The notes under the pieces were generated by a model, which saw nothing but the letters and a program-made list of their open reading frames with translations, had not been told where the DNA came from and did no database searches. Of a stretch of 64,000 nucleotides of DNA, positions 10,197 to 23,054 are shown piece by piece. Source of the DNA: Pachypanchax playfairii (Eukaryota > Chordata > Actinopteri > Cyprinodontiformes > Aplocheilidae); the NCBI GenBank assembly GCA_006937955.1, contig SSNP01000309.1, positions 62,001 to 126,000 on the forward strand, in the 5' to 3' direction. Each line of letters begins with the position of its first letter. Positions within the stretch are counted from its first letter, which is position 1. A program made the translations under genes and the position numbers.

Positions 10197-12979
10197 TGTG
10201 GTTTGTTGTTGTCCTAAATAATGAACGCTGGTAGGTGCGCCAGTATAATCGGTCCGCTGAAACTCATAAGAGATGTTCTGCGGTGCTTAAATAAGTGCGG
10301 TTAAAATGCGTTAAAAAATTAACGCGTTATTTTTGTGCAATTAATTAATCTTAATTAACGCGTTAAAGTCCCGGCCCTAATTTTTTTCCATGCTGTGTTA
10401 AAACGTTTTTAATGGGTGTGAAAAAAAACATGCTAAGCTAATTTGTTTTGCAAATTAAGGATAGGTAAGTTTTGAAAACTTTTTTCCCCATTTTTTTAAA
10501 TTGTTGGCATTGAGAAAGATTCTGTTCTCATAATTTTGAAGGATCACAGTATCTAAAGACACTCAGCTGTATTTAAAACAGCAGTACTTCTCAGTGAAAA
10601 AGACACATTTTAAACATTAAAATGAAACCGCTGCTTCTATTATTTCTGAAAAAATATACAGAAAAAATGTTCTTGAAGTAGTATCATATTAAATTAAACA
10701 TGAAGACATAAAACTTCATCGATAATTTTCATTCTTTCTACCACAGAAAAAGGCTGAACGGGTTTTATTTTGTCTTCCTCAGACAGAACTTGTGATGAAG
10801 ATATAGATTTTTTTTCTTTTTTCTCAAATAACTCCTTGGTGTTGACCGTTTGCCCATCATGCTGCATTTGAACTTTTCCTGACCAGACACTCTGAGCTTT
10901 GATATGGATTTTACCTCCACTGCAGGAATCAATCTGAGTCATTTAGATCTTCACTCTGTTGTTTGTTGAATAAGAGAATTCATCAAGGTTTAAAGTGTAA
11001 TCATCTAACAGATTCTAACGACAAGCCTTAATGAGCCGAGAAGCTCCAAAAGGTTCATTATGTTCTATAAAAACTAGAAAAACGTAGTTACTGTTGACAT
11101 TTTCAAAGCCATAATGATTCTTAAAAAGGGGAATTATTACATGCACAAAAACACATTTTATTTCCACCTGATAAATTCAGAAATCATAATGATCTTTGTC
11201 GAACTCTGATTTGGAGATGGATGGGTGTGATCCAAATACTTCCCAGTTTCATTCAGTGTATAACAATCTTTTTATTTCAGGATTCTCAGAGTTTCAGACA
11301 CAATAAATACATACTGAACCAGCAATGCTCAGCCGTGAGGCTTGTGACTCAGCGCACTGCGGGAAAAGTAAGGAGGATAATTGAAAGTCGACGGAGGGAA
11401 CACCAAAGCCAAGTAATAATAACTCCACGAGCCAAAGAGGAAATGAAGAGACGCCTCATCTTTAGAACGGACGGTCTAACAGCACTGAATGTCATTATAC
11501 TGACTGACTGCTGACAGGTAGTCCATTACCAAAGATGCACAGTGGATGAGGTGAAACTTCGCACCGACAGGAAATGCAACTGTGAGGTTGGAATACAGTG
11601 GGAGGAGGGAGATCAGAGGAGAAACTAAATTGGGTTGTGATTTGTTGTTTATATCAAAGCCGGTTTTATTGTTGTGATGTTAGCAATTTGATTTTGTGCT
11701 ATCTGAGTGACATGCAAGACTTATTGACCCGGGAAATGAAGGACAGCACAGCCTCAGTGTACGATGATGCTGGTGAAATGAAGTTCATTTAAAAACAGAA
11801 AGGTGAAAGTCTGTTCAGTTCTATTTATATAAGCTAAATTCAACTAGACCAATAAATAATGCCACAATGGAAAGTGAAAGCATTCATTATAAAGTCCAAC
11901 TGAAGCCTGCAACTCATGAGAACTTAAGCACCATTATTAAGTTTATTTCTAGGGAGTTGATTGTTTGAATAAAACAAATTTCCTTGGAGCTGGAACACAA
12001 AAAGATGTTGCTGTGTTGTGAAATTATCCTGATAAAAAAGATTTTTAGTGTAATTTCTCTTTTCCACATAAGTTTTATGTACCGAGTCAAACATAACCAG
12101 AGGCTCAGCGATAAATAAAGATGTAGAAAGAAAGAAATTAGACTCGTTCATTAAGAGTTCGTCTATTTCATATAAACCATCCTGAGACACAGTAATAAGA
12201 TCAGTCTAATTTTCTCCATTAAATAAACAATTTTTTGTGATACATTCAGTAAATTAACCTTTAGAACAACAGAAGGTTAATCTACATGTGTTTAAAGGTA
12301 AAGCGGTGAGATACTCTGACATGAACTTCAGCTCATCTTTTAACAAGCAGCTCAGACTTACTGGGAAACAGACTGAATATTTGAGCCACGAGCTGTGAGG
12401 TCGGCTGTGATTTGGAAACAGCAATAGCTTCTTATAAATCTGTGTAGGGTAATGAGCCATAGCTTTTTAATATTCTACCCTTGTATTTTTTGACATAAGA
12501 GTATTTTTAATTCTGAACTATCTGCAGGTAAAAGAAAACAGTGAGGTGATGGTGGTTTATAACAGAAAAAACGATGCAACTCAACAGTTTAACAACATCT
12601 TAAAGTGATTCGGCCCAGTCAGGATTATGAACCAACAGTATAATCAACTAACTACTGTATGTCAACACATAGAAAAACAATATATAATGTGATGAAAGCA
12701 GCATGTGAGCAGGAAGCTAAACTAGCGAGGGCCTTGTACATGGTCCCTTTACTGTTTACAGTAAAGATGGAATGATTTGCACTGCAGATCAAATTGGCTG
12801 TAACATGCTATAATCAGGTTAAAACACCGCCCACAGTTCTTCTGTGTTTTCAAGCGTGACATCTTTTTATCACCAGAAAGAACCGGATGAGCCGGCTTCA
12901 TCTCATAACCCATCAAAACTCAAACAACAAAAGAAGAAGATGAAATAACAGAGCTAGAGACTTCTCCTAGTGACCAACA

Positions 12980-13000
12980 CCTGTAAGTTAGACTTACAGG
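12980..13000. repeat. short perfect hairpin
   Basis: CCTGTAAGT, a TAG loop, and ACTTACAGG make a 9-bp perfect stem with a three-base loop. The left arm contains GTAAGT, so either strand offers a donor-like motif, but no exon is attached. Probably chance. Confidence 0.6.
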
Positions 13001-15257
13001 ACTTAAGTTGAGCTGAACACTAACATCAACAGTTTTATGAAAATTACAGAATTGAATGGATTTTTTTATGTGTAATTGTGCTTTTAATAAGTCACTAGCC
13101 AAAAAGATGAGAACTCAAGCCCTTTCTGAAGCAGCTCTGAAAAGCAGCAGCAAACTGCAAAGTCGAGTCTGAGACTCGATCCTGCAAGAAGAACAAAAAT
13201 GTCTTTATGAGGCAGCTTTGACCTTCTTAGACAACCTCTTATCAGCCAGACGACTGCTCGGCTCTTCTATTCTATATTTGGGTGTGTGAATAAAACAGAA
13301 ACGTAGAATCAATATATCTTTCATTTCAGATAAACTTGTTATTAAAGTTGCTTTTTGTTTAAAATGATGTCAATCATTAGCTCATTTCTTATTACAACAC
13401 AAAAAGAGACAGGGGTAATTAAAACTGTCACATGGATAATTGTAATATGAAAGTAATAATGAATCTGAACATAATCTCCATCTTATTATCACAGTGAAAT
13501 TATCTGCATAAAGTAAGTCATGCTGTTAAATCATTAAAATCACATTCTCTGGTTCTGTTCAGCAGGTAAAAGAGACAAGGTGAGATGCTCTGGAGTAAAT
13601 AAATCTGATCTGGATGTGGAGAAAGATGAATGAGATGTATGAAGCTGAGGATGTTTCCAGCTGTGCAGCGTCTTCAGAATCTGTTTGTAACTCTGACTGA
13701 TCCGTCCTCCTTGTTCCCATTAACAACTGAATACTGCAGTATTCTACTGCTTTTTACTTACAGTCTCTTCATATTTGTGCTTTCTAATGGAACAATGATA
13801 ACAGATAAATATGTTAATAAATTATTAAATCATCTCTAAGAAAACATAGATTTAGATCAGATTTATTGAAGAAAAGGGTCGTACTGAGTCCAGATTTCTT
13901 CAAGGGTAAAATGAAATATATTGTAGTATTAAAGTATCATATCATTTTCTTTTGTATTGCATCTCATCAAACCTCTGATAACATTTCCTACCTAATGTAA
14001 ATTGTATTATAGTAACAATAATGTCAACTATCTATAAAACCAGCTAAACTTGGGATAAGAAGAAACTTGTGTTCTTTGTTCAAATCGTACTACAAAACAA
14101 ATTTGTGATAGGATCTATTAAAAAAGAAGACAATATTGATTCTTTAACAACAATGCTGTCAGTTTCTTTCTCATCTTATCCTCTTTCCTACAAATCAAAT
14201 TCTACTGCAGTCTTGTTTTTTTTAAAAAGCTTTTGATTTTCGCTGTGTTTTCCTTAAGTTCTTCCCAAGAGCCATTGATTTCCATTTGGTCTGGAACTGT
14301 GTGAAAAACATGCTGAGGTAGGGACTGTTTGTAACATCTTTCCTGTTAGCAGTAAAGATGTTACTCTAAACAAATTGTTTATTTTATTAGGATGAACAGG
14401 ACCAGAAGAACAGAAAGTAAAATAATATATAAAATCCAAAGAACGTGCTATCAACACAAGCTCAGGTGCAAACAGCTGGTCACGACTGGCTCCTGAGTGG
14501 GTGAACGCTAATAACTGGCTGCTGAGCAGAAAGGAGGATAGCAGGGTGTCAAATACTCTTCAGGTGCATGTTTTCACTCGATTGCTGGGTGCCATTTGAT
14601 CTTTTTGTGTGGATGCCGAGGGCGATGTGTGAGGGCGGATTACAAATTCTTCAGCTGGAACTGTAAAACAATCTCTCCATCGTCTGCAACCAAAGCCTGC
14701 ACATGTACAGGCGGAATGCATCTGCCATCAGTATAAAGGATGAGAAATGAGTGTTTTTGCAGCAGCAGTTTGTATATACAGTATGTTGTAGCCTGAATGC
14801 ATTAGACATTAGTTGTAATGAGTTTTAGTTGTACAGTGTGAAAGACTTCAGCCATTTGTCTGTTTTAATTTGAAGAAAAAATAAAAGATTGCTTGATCGA
14901 TGCTCAAAACCAGACATTTAAAATGGTTTTCCCAGTTTGGTGCAGAAGATTTACCTTCCACAGAGCTGCACTTTAACAAATACTAATGGAATACAGGAAA
15001 GCCAATGCAAACCAGGCTTTATCATCCAACATCAGTGCTGAATCTCACTAATGCGCTTGTAGCTGAGAGGAAGAAAATCTCTCAAACCAGGCTTGAAAAT
15101 CTTAAGGGACGTCTTCCTGGAGTGCAAGCGCCTGGTGATATCACTTCAGGGTCTCAACTTGTATTAATTTCCCATTTCAAAGACTCATGTTTTTCTCCCT
15201 AAAGTCTGACTGGTAAGTCAGCAAAAAATGATGGATTTTAAGGAACGTAAAAGTTAC

Positions 15258-15375
15258 CTGTGCCATGTGACCACAGGATCAGGAGATCCAGAAGTGAAGC
15301 AAGTAAAGGTGACGGATTCCTGGTAGTCAGCTGTGGCGTTAAAGGACGGCTGGAACACTGACAACACCGGAGGGA
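15258..15375 (-). CDS. ncam2: ncam2 exon encoding the first half of Ig domain 3
   Basis: The 118-base exon reads (V)PPVLSVFQPSFNATADYQES then VTFTCFTSGSPDPVVTWH and ends on AG of a split Arg codon (phase 2, unlike the other five phase-1 boundaries). It contains the first Ig3 cysteine (FTC), the core tryptophan (VTW) and an N-glycosylation sequon (NAT in SFNATA) that NCAM2 proteins share. The acceptor is gtctgcag and the donor CAG|gtaact. It is separated from the next exon by about 9.1 kb and from the previous one by about 9.7 kb. Confidence 0.94.
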
Positions 15376-16175
15376 CTGCAGACACAAATACAGAACACAC
15401 AATCACATGCTGCCATCTGAGCTTGAGAGGTAAAAAGATAAATCTGGACTAAAAGCTTTTATTTAAAAAAACAAACAGTTTTCATAGAGCTAGTCGCTGC
15501 GAGGTTAACGCTTTAGGATCACACACATTTTACAGAAGCATACAAATAAACCGGCACCGACAGCAGACTGTTAGCATTTCCTGAAAATGGTACTTCTGTT
15601 TGTAATTCCCGCAGGGATTTTAAATGACATTTTGACCCAGCTTTGGTGAAGACACCTAGCAGCTGAACACAGTGATGTGAAACAATTATGTTATTGTCTG
15701 TTTCTGAAACGCTCGGCTAAATCCATAGAAACAATGGCCAAGCAGAAAATGTGTTTCAACATCAAAAGCAACTGTAATGTTGGTGAAAAATAACATTTTG
15801 CTGTTGAACTCCAGCAGCTGGGCATGTTGTCAGGCTAATTTCTGCAGTGTCAACAGAAACGCCTCATTGCTGCTGTTTTTCAGATTAGTGGTTTTAAGGA
15901 TACAAACTGAGAAGTCTGTATTATGTAAGTGACTGTAGGTAAAGCAACACATCAGCTGTCTTTAAAATCCATATGTGCAATTGTTGGATAAATTACATTT
16001 CCCAGGAATAATGTACCTGCTCCAGACTCACACTGCATTTCAATCAAATAAGTAGTATGTTGTTTAATTCTCAGAAGGATAAGAACCCTTAAATAAAAGA
16101 AGACAAGGCCAAAGAGACGGCCTTGAGTATAAAGTGAGTTGTAGAAGTTGTTGCACAACAAACTTTGTAAGGCGG

Positions 16176-16345
16176 TAAATAAAAATAGATTGCAATCATT
16201 TGCAAAGCTCATAAACCTACACTTTACTCCTAATAGAAGATAAACAGCACATCAGATGATGAATCTGAGATATTTTACAATTAAACTTCACTCATTTACA
16301 ATATTATGGCAGTAAAACACGTATAAAAAAGTTGGAACAGTGTGA
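16176..16345. repeat. Tc1/mariner-like non-coding repeat fragment of a common fish family
   Basis: TAAATAAAAATAGATTGCAA, then CATTTGCAAAGCTCATAAAC, GAGATATTTTACAATTAAA, and GGCAGTAAAACAC followed by AAAAAAGTTGGAACAG, match in order a repeat widespread in teleosts whose consensus I recall as 'taaataaaaacagaatgcaat...gatttgcaaatctcataaacc...caaaaaagttgggacagg'. Family assignment is from memory; the order of several matching blocks makes it secure as a repeat. Confidence 0.7.
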
Positions 16346-17800
16346 CACACAGCGTGTGTTTTCAGACTCCTTCATGTTTAACAGTATATTTCTATAAAAA
16401 TGGACAGGTATGATACAACGTCCACATATTTTAATTGCAGCATGTCTTGATAATCTTCCCAAGTTATTAAACAACAGGAAACCTGATGACTATCAAATGC
16501 CGGTGAGAACTGTCACCCAAACACATGGTGTTTCTGTCACCTGATCAACTGCAGGCTGTCATTTTATCAGTCAACAGGAAACGAACAAATTGAGAGCAGC
16601 CACACGCACGCCTTTTTTCACCCTTGCACTGACGAGGGAACGACAGCTTCATGGCACCAGGATGTTTATGAAGCATCTCAACTCATTTCTCAAGCCTGTA
16701 TTTACGCTGAGCCTCTGCTCCCATTACAGCTGCACTGCTGCCACCCTGTCAAATCTCAAGATGTGATTAACCGTGTTTGTTGATGCTTATTGGCGCTCTG
16801 GAATGTTTATTCTTCCAGTTTGCTTCTGCTTGGAGGAAGACATTGATAATACTCAAAAATAGGTGCAATTTAAATAACTGGAACACTGGACATGTGATCA
16901 GTTCTTGAATGAAGGAGGTAGATGGATGAATAAGATGGCTTCTTGTATTGGGAATTCCTTTAATTGGCCTGTTTGACATATTTAGGATTTCAATACAACT
17001 CAGTTTTAAGAATGAAAAAATATGATTTGTTACAAAATATAAATATCCCATTTTATTATTGCATGGATTACTCAGACAGAAGCATAATGTGACCAGACTG
17101 ATAATGGTTTATGTTAAGAGAACATGTATCTGTTTTCTAAAGAAAAAGAATGTCTCTTTGGATGGAGCTGCTCCCTTATCAGCCTTGTCATCCTTCTTAC
17201 GTGGATAAAATATTTAGAATTGATTAGAAACATCTAAATGCTTGGATATGCTTTCTGAGTAAGATAAACCACAAGCTATAACTGGAATGCTACCACTTTT
17301 ATTCTAAATTAATCCTGTATAATCTTCCTCTTTTGTCCATATATTTCTTGCTCTTCTTTGTTTAAAAATAGGAAGAAAAAGATCGGAGACAGCAGCATCA
17401 GGACGTGTCATATTTGTTAACCAGTCTACCAGCTCCACCTACTGTATTTGCATAATAAGATCTGATTACAGTATGAACAGAATCAGGATAATTCAAAGGT
17501 TTATTAATTCCAGGTGTCAGCGTGAAAACCTGTTATCAGATGTTATTATTCAAATAATGCATCTAGGTACACACTGCACTATTAAAACGTATTGAGATAA
17601 ATGAGGTTTGAACTCAGAAATTTTAAGTATAGTTTATTCCTACCACCTTTTTAATGTCACAGGACAATGAGATTTAAAAATTAGGTAACTTTGTTTCTCA
17701 AATACTGACTGGTAATTAAACCGTACAAATCTAAACAAATAAGATCAAATCTGAATATTTCAGAGGAAAGTTTGAAGACTACAATGCAACTACTGACCAA

Positions 17801-17811
17801 CCCCCCCCCCC
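17801..17811. repeat. poly-C tract
   Basis: Eleven consecutive C bases in AT-rich intron sequence. Nothing else is attached. Confidence 0.9.
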
Positions 17812-19984
17812 AAATGATGCACTATTAATTTGTGATATACTCATATAATAATCTAAACTACAACTAAATCCATATGGATTGATGTATTCAAAATGTATAG
17901 GTTTAAAAACTGCTCAGGTTCAAGAAATGTTAAAGCTGCTTCCAGTGGTTCACCATGGTAACCAGGTCTCCATTGTCTAAGTTGGGAGTTTAAATATGTG
18001 CATGCTGCACTCGAAAATTGTAAGTCACCCAGCATTAAATGACACGGTGGCTGAAAAAAGACTAAAATATCCACATTCTGATGCAAAAACTGTGGAAAAA
18101 GGTTCAAGTTTGTGTTGAGTAAGTAAAGTTTGTGGAGTAAAACTCCAAAATTCCCAAACCCAAACTGCAAAAAACCATTAAAAATCTAAAATTTCAGTTC
18201 AGTCACGTAATGTTCAATTTCTCTCATTCTGTTTGAACTTAGAATAATGTCTCTACTGAGCTATAGAGCTCCAGAGATGGTTGTGATTTATCACGTCTTT
18301 CTCTATACTCCTGCTAGTATAGAACTTGTTCAGTTTTTTTGTGTCAATTTCATTTATGCCATACGATGAACAGCTACCAAGAGTCAAAGCTCACCATTTC
18401 CAACTGAGACTATATTTTTTTCAATGCTGTGAGAGGAGATCAGAGACAGAAATGAAAGATTAACACACTTATAGTGATTAGCAGATCTGAAACTATGGCT
18501 AAAAGTTTGGATAAAGTGTTGTTTCAGATACAGCAGTGAAGCCTGTAGCTTTTGCATACTTACTGGAATAAATGGAAACATCTTTGTGGACTCCTAATGA
18601 ACCAATGCTGTGGTAATTTTACTAAAAGATCAATTACGCAGCAGTGTGTATCACTAGGAACAGAACAACTTTTCACTGTAGTCATCTTTCTAATGTAAGC
18701 ACTAAGATCTAATAATGTATTCCTTTTTTTCTTTCAAATCAACACACAGTAGGAAATACTGGCCAGAAGTAGAACACACATGTGCAGATCCACACATCAA
18801 GGTAAGAGAAGCTTTACAGGGATGAAAATGACCTAACCAATGATCAAACACTAGGAGTCCTTTCCAATACCACTGACTCTGCAAGTAAGAGGAGCAAGCA
18901 TCTGCCTGACATGATAACCATTGATTTCACTGCCAGCAGATCTCGTTCTCCAGTGTCCTTCTTCTCCAATGCAACACACGCCCACATCAGCAAGCCTTGT
19001 TGAAACAGCCCGTTAATGAGACTCACTGCCAAGCTGGGAGACTTCAAAAGAGCAAATCGGCAACAGGCTTTAAGCATCCAAAAAGAATCTGGCAAGCTTT
19101 AGGAGTTCTTCATGTATTAGTCATATCCTTCAAACTTCAGAAGCTTGGTGGAGACAATGTGAGTTTTAAAGTCATTCTAACAAACTTTAACATGAACAGT
19201 AATCATGTTTTAGAGGTTGACTGATTTAAAAGCAAATTTGAGCAGCTAAAAAGTCGGTTTCGGTTTGAAAAGCAACTGGGTTTCATTGAATCCAAGTTCA
19301 GTCTTGTTAGGAGATGTGAAATGTTCTAGTAAATGTCATAACCATGTTACCTTAACTAAAATGCTTGTTAAGGATTTGTTTGACCGTTTGGCTTCGAGCT
19401 GAAATCCACCCAGTATTTATTTGCAACAGGGGGGATGTAATCTAACAGAGATGTGTATTTATACTCACAGTTGTGATTCATGTCAGGGAAGAATAGGAAA
19501 TTTTGAAGGACACAAGCAGTGGTTTCCACTGACAGCTGAAGAAAAGAAAATTATGGGTCTGGTGTAAAAGTGAGTCTGTGAACCCACAATTAAGTCTAAG
19601 TGTTGAGGAAGGATATGGTGAAATATAAAAGGTATTTCATTAATGGATTGATGTGAAACTGTTTGACTGAAGACCTTCAACATGAGAAAAATACAAAACC
19701 TAAATATTAGAAAAGCTTCAACTTAATGATACTTAAAACATCAGTTAAAAATACACCTTTACATTGAACAAAACTCATTTACCATTATAAACCCTGCCAA
19801 CTTTAAATTAGCTAGTTTTACATCAGTTTAGTATAGTTTGGGTTTAAATCTACTAATGCAAAGAGAAAAGAATTATATGAGCCAGACTCATGTTAGCAAA
19901 TCTGACTGCTGAGATTTCAGACACAAAGTCAAGAAGTCATGTGACCCAGTCACCTCAAACTACCCATGATAAACTGAACTTCCG

Positions 19985-20178
19985 TGGCCTCCACAGTCAC
20001 CACATCTCAATCCAATAGAGGATTGTGGTTGAACAGGAAAAGATGATCAGCTGACAAATAGTCTGTGATGTCATCATGTCAATAAAGCCCCAAATCTCTG
20101 AGAATGTTTGACATTTTGTTGAAACTATGCCAAGATAAACTAAAGTAACTCTAAAGGTAAAGGGGTTCCAGCCTGGTG
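19985..20178 (+). pseudogene. Tc1-family transposase C-terminal remnant
   Basis: Bases 19985-20020 translate as WPPQSPHLNPIE, the conserved block of Tc1 transposases (usual form WP-x-QSPDLNPIE) whose last residue is the catalytic Glu of the DD34E triad. A stop codon follows four codons later (20030-20032), and small deletions shift the frame. The DNA still follows the Tc1 C-terminal region: a block near TCATCATGTCAATAAAG and CCAAATCTCTGAGAATGTTT, then GTTGAAACTATGCCAAGA. The N-terminal half, the first two catalytic Asp residues and the inverted termini are not recognisable, so this is an old dead copy. Confidence 0.85.
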
Positions 20179-22897
20179 ATTCCTCTCCAAGGTAAATGCT
20201 GCGCACCAATTTTTCTGTTCAGACTGCAACTGATCAGTTACGTTTTAAACATTTATGTGTTTTACAGCTTAGACTAGTGAAAATAATTTTAGCTTTACAA
20301 TAAAACAATATTTTGAACACGCAGTCTTTAATGTCAAACTATTATTTTAAGATAACTGGTGAGATAAATCAGTGTCTCCATCTACTCTGTATATGCCTCT
20401 GGGAAATATCTCAAGTATGTCTGGTTTCATTAGATTCCACAGTCAGAGATAAAAAGACAGGACAGTGTGTGTGAAAGTGTCACAGTGAGTGGAACTTCTG
20501 TGGAACAGATGCACAGAACATGATTAAATTTGCAAATTACCTAGTTATGTCAACTTCCCACCATATCAAATCCTTGTTTCTTTTCTTCTTCCTCTGTAGT
20601 GAGTTAACATGCAGTAGATGAAAGACTTTCATGACTCATCTTTGGTTTCTTTTTAGATAACCCACTGAAATGTTCTGCATTCTTCTCGACACCAAGCTGT
20701 TTTTGCCCTCAGGTTTATTAGCCATTCAGTGGGTGGCCCCTTTTACTCAGTATTCCATCACTCTCATCTACGGCCTGTTTGATGATACACTGGAGACTGG
20801 GAACTCCAGCGGGTCAGTGAAGAGAATTCGCTGGATGCTTATGGGATAAAACACTCGTTTCTATGAAGTGGATCATTAATATTTATGACTTTACATAGGG
20901 GGAAAATATACAGTAAGCTATTTTATCCCTGCTTTCACACAAAATGATGTTCTGCATGACTGGTTAAAGCCCAAGTCACCAACAGTTACAGACATGCTGT
21001 ATCAATGGAACAGCATGACTTATCAATGCTGCAAGTAACAGAGACAAAACAAGACAGAATATCTTCCAGTTTAGAGATTTAGATGAAGTTAATTGAGACT
21101 CTAAATAATAAACTAGCCAAAGAGAAATGACGGCTATCAATCAGCTAATTAATGAAGCTTGACATTTTTGTATAAAAACTGATTAAATACCACCTGCAAA
21201 ATCTGTGAAAAAATCTTTAGAAACAATCGTTATTTCAATAAATTCACTCTTTTCCTCATTCTCTGTACTACAGATAGCAAAGAACAATGGAGTTTTAAAA
21301 AATATAATTTCATAAGAAAATATACAATTATATATAGTTAAATAAAACATATTTTTTAAACCTAATACTTAATGCAGGATTTAAAAAGGTTCAAATCCAT
21401 TTTGTGAAGGTTGCTTTCAGGGATTTTAGACTCTGTTCAGTTATCAAATAATCAAAACTCCTAAATTTACCTCCCACCTTTTGAGTATTTAGACATTTGT
21501 GATTTTTAAATTATTGGTTAGACTCATGACTTTATCAGCAATTGTTCTGGCTGGTGGCCATTTGGCCCGTTGCAGGTTCCTGATTTGCTGACGCATCTGC
21601 AGTTCCACATCTGTGACCGGCTGCCTTCTCTGGACTCCTCCTGATGGACGCTTCCCTCTGCACTTGACGCTTTCCCTTCAGTCACAAAAGGGGCGTGGCT
21701 ATTTCAGTGCAGTTGTCCTGTCAACGAGCTCCTTTGTGATTTAACCTGAGCATGTCGCTGTGCCTGCTCAAGACTTGGCTTTCTATTGGCAGGGTTACGA
21801 ACTTGTGATGGCTTTTTCTGGTCATGTAAAATCTACCTGAGAGCTTCCTGACTCATGCAGAAAACGTTTGTTTTGTTCCTTTTTTTAAGTTTGAAATGTT
21901 GTTTAGGGTTTGGATTTTCCTATTAATCAGAGTTTAACTTAATTTTAATTTAATTTAAACATTAATCTGGTTTAAACTGGTTAGCAAAGACTATCTTGGA
22001 TGGCTCCTAAAAAAATTCCTTCTTTCAAGAGTTTCTCATGCCAAAAGTGTGAGAATCATGAAAAAAGAAAGGAAAAAAGGCAAGGCTTGATAAATTAGTT
22101 CCTTTTAGATTTGTCTACAAAAGATTTGTCTCTTTCTGTTGGCTGTAACTGATATTATATGGACAAGTATCACGACCAGTCTAATTTTCACACAAAAAAG
22201 AGCTTTAGGCCCCCCGCCCCAACCCCCCAGGAGAGGTGAAGCCCAAACATGCCCTGATGCTGTGTCTGTATGATTCTGATCATCTTCCTCAGGGAGTCTT
22301 CAGACAAAGAAAAACTGTGTTTATGGCTTGTTTTTTCATCAGTTTGCTTGTGTTGCCTCACTCTCCCATCTCCCCCGGCAACATAACAAAACAGCAAACT
22401 ATCTGCAGCTGATTGATAAAACATGTAGTGTGTTGCACTCATTGACATACCTGGGCCTTCCAGCAGTCTCTTCTATCTCTCTCTGTTTGTGCTCAGGCTC
22501 TGTGTTGTTTGAACGCACCAGGTTTGTTGTTGATTCCCTGGTAGCCCTTAAGGGTCGCTCTGAAAATTCTCTGCTTCACTTATTCTTGATCTACTTTACA
22601 AGTACAGCCAATAGAAGAGGAATAATCCTGGCGAAGTGACCACCCTCTTTATTAAACATCATTGGTGAAGGAAATAAACAACATTCAAATTCCAGATCTT
22701 CAAGAACTACCAACATAGTTATTTAGAGTAAGAGAAGATTTTGCTTCAGGGCTGAAAATGAAAATATCTTCTGCTTGAGAAAACACAGCCATGAATTTCA
22801 CACATTGTGAAGGTTAGAAAAGGAGCAACTGAGATCTTGCAGCATTAAAACGTAAAGCTGAGCGCACGACAAAATATATCATCACTTTCTACAAGCC

Positions 22898-23054
22898 TAG
22901 GGCAGCGGCCTCATATTTGTGTGCCCCATGACAGTAGGTGGTATTTAAGTAAATGTCCCATCCATGTATTTCAGTTTTATAGCACCTCTCTGCACTCCTT
23001 TATGCCAGAAGGTAAATTAAAAGTCCCTCTGGGGCACGACAGGGCTGCTGCCTA
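22898..23054. mobile_element. possible short MITE with imperfect terminal inverted repeats
   Basis: The left end TAGGGCAGCGGCC and the complement of the right end TAGG-CAGCAGCC pair imperfectly, and inside both a TGCCCC block also pairs (left GTGTGCCCC, right GGGGCACGAC). The 157-base unit is non-coding. No clear target duplication is seen, so the call is tentative. Confidence 0.4.

Larger units (their letters stand above)
8688..10379 (-). mobile_element. hAT-family DNA transposon remnant with 13-bp terminal inverted repeats
   Basis: The left end TAGGGCCGGGACT (8688-8700) is a perfect inverted copy of the right end AGTCCCGGCCCTA (10367-10379), followed inward by TTAA/ACGCGTTAA-rich subterminal sequence. 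The flanks atattttt (8680-8687) and attttttt (10380-10387) form an 8-base target duplication with one mismatch, the hAT hallmark. The uninterrupted second copy of the host repeat near 39035-39060 shows the empty site. Only a BED-finger fragment of the transposase survives (10014-10196, minus), so the copy is non-autonomous. It is interrupted by a second element at 8770-9870. Confidence 0.88.
8185..10463. mobile_element. outer repeat copy 1, interrupted by a hAT element
   Basis: Bases 8328-8650 and 10388-10463 align closely with 38680-39133, sharing for example GTCCATATGGCTGGAGAGAC and CATGCTGTGTTAAAACG. The two copies diverge immediately after AAATTAAGGATAG, marking the right end. The left end near 8185 (TATACCTAATTTCAAATT) is imperfectly complementary to that right end, suggesting a non-autonomous DNA transposon with degenerate inverted termini. 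No protein is encoded. The left half carries extra sequence (8185-8327) that copy 2 lacks. Confidence 0.7.
6132..15257 (-). other. ncam2 intron within Ig3 (about 9.1 kb)
   Basis: This phase-2 intron separates the two halves of Ig3. It holds the nested transposon cluster at 8185-10463 and a perfect short hairpin at 12980-13000. Bases 11240-11520 form a less AT-rich stretch with an open frame but no recognisable protein. No extra coding exon is recognised. Confidence 0.85.
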
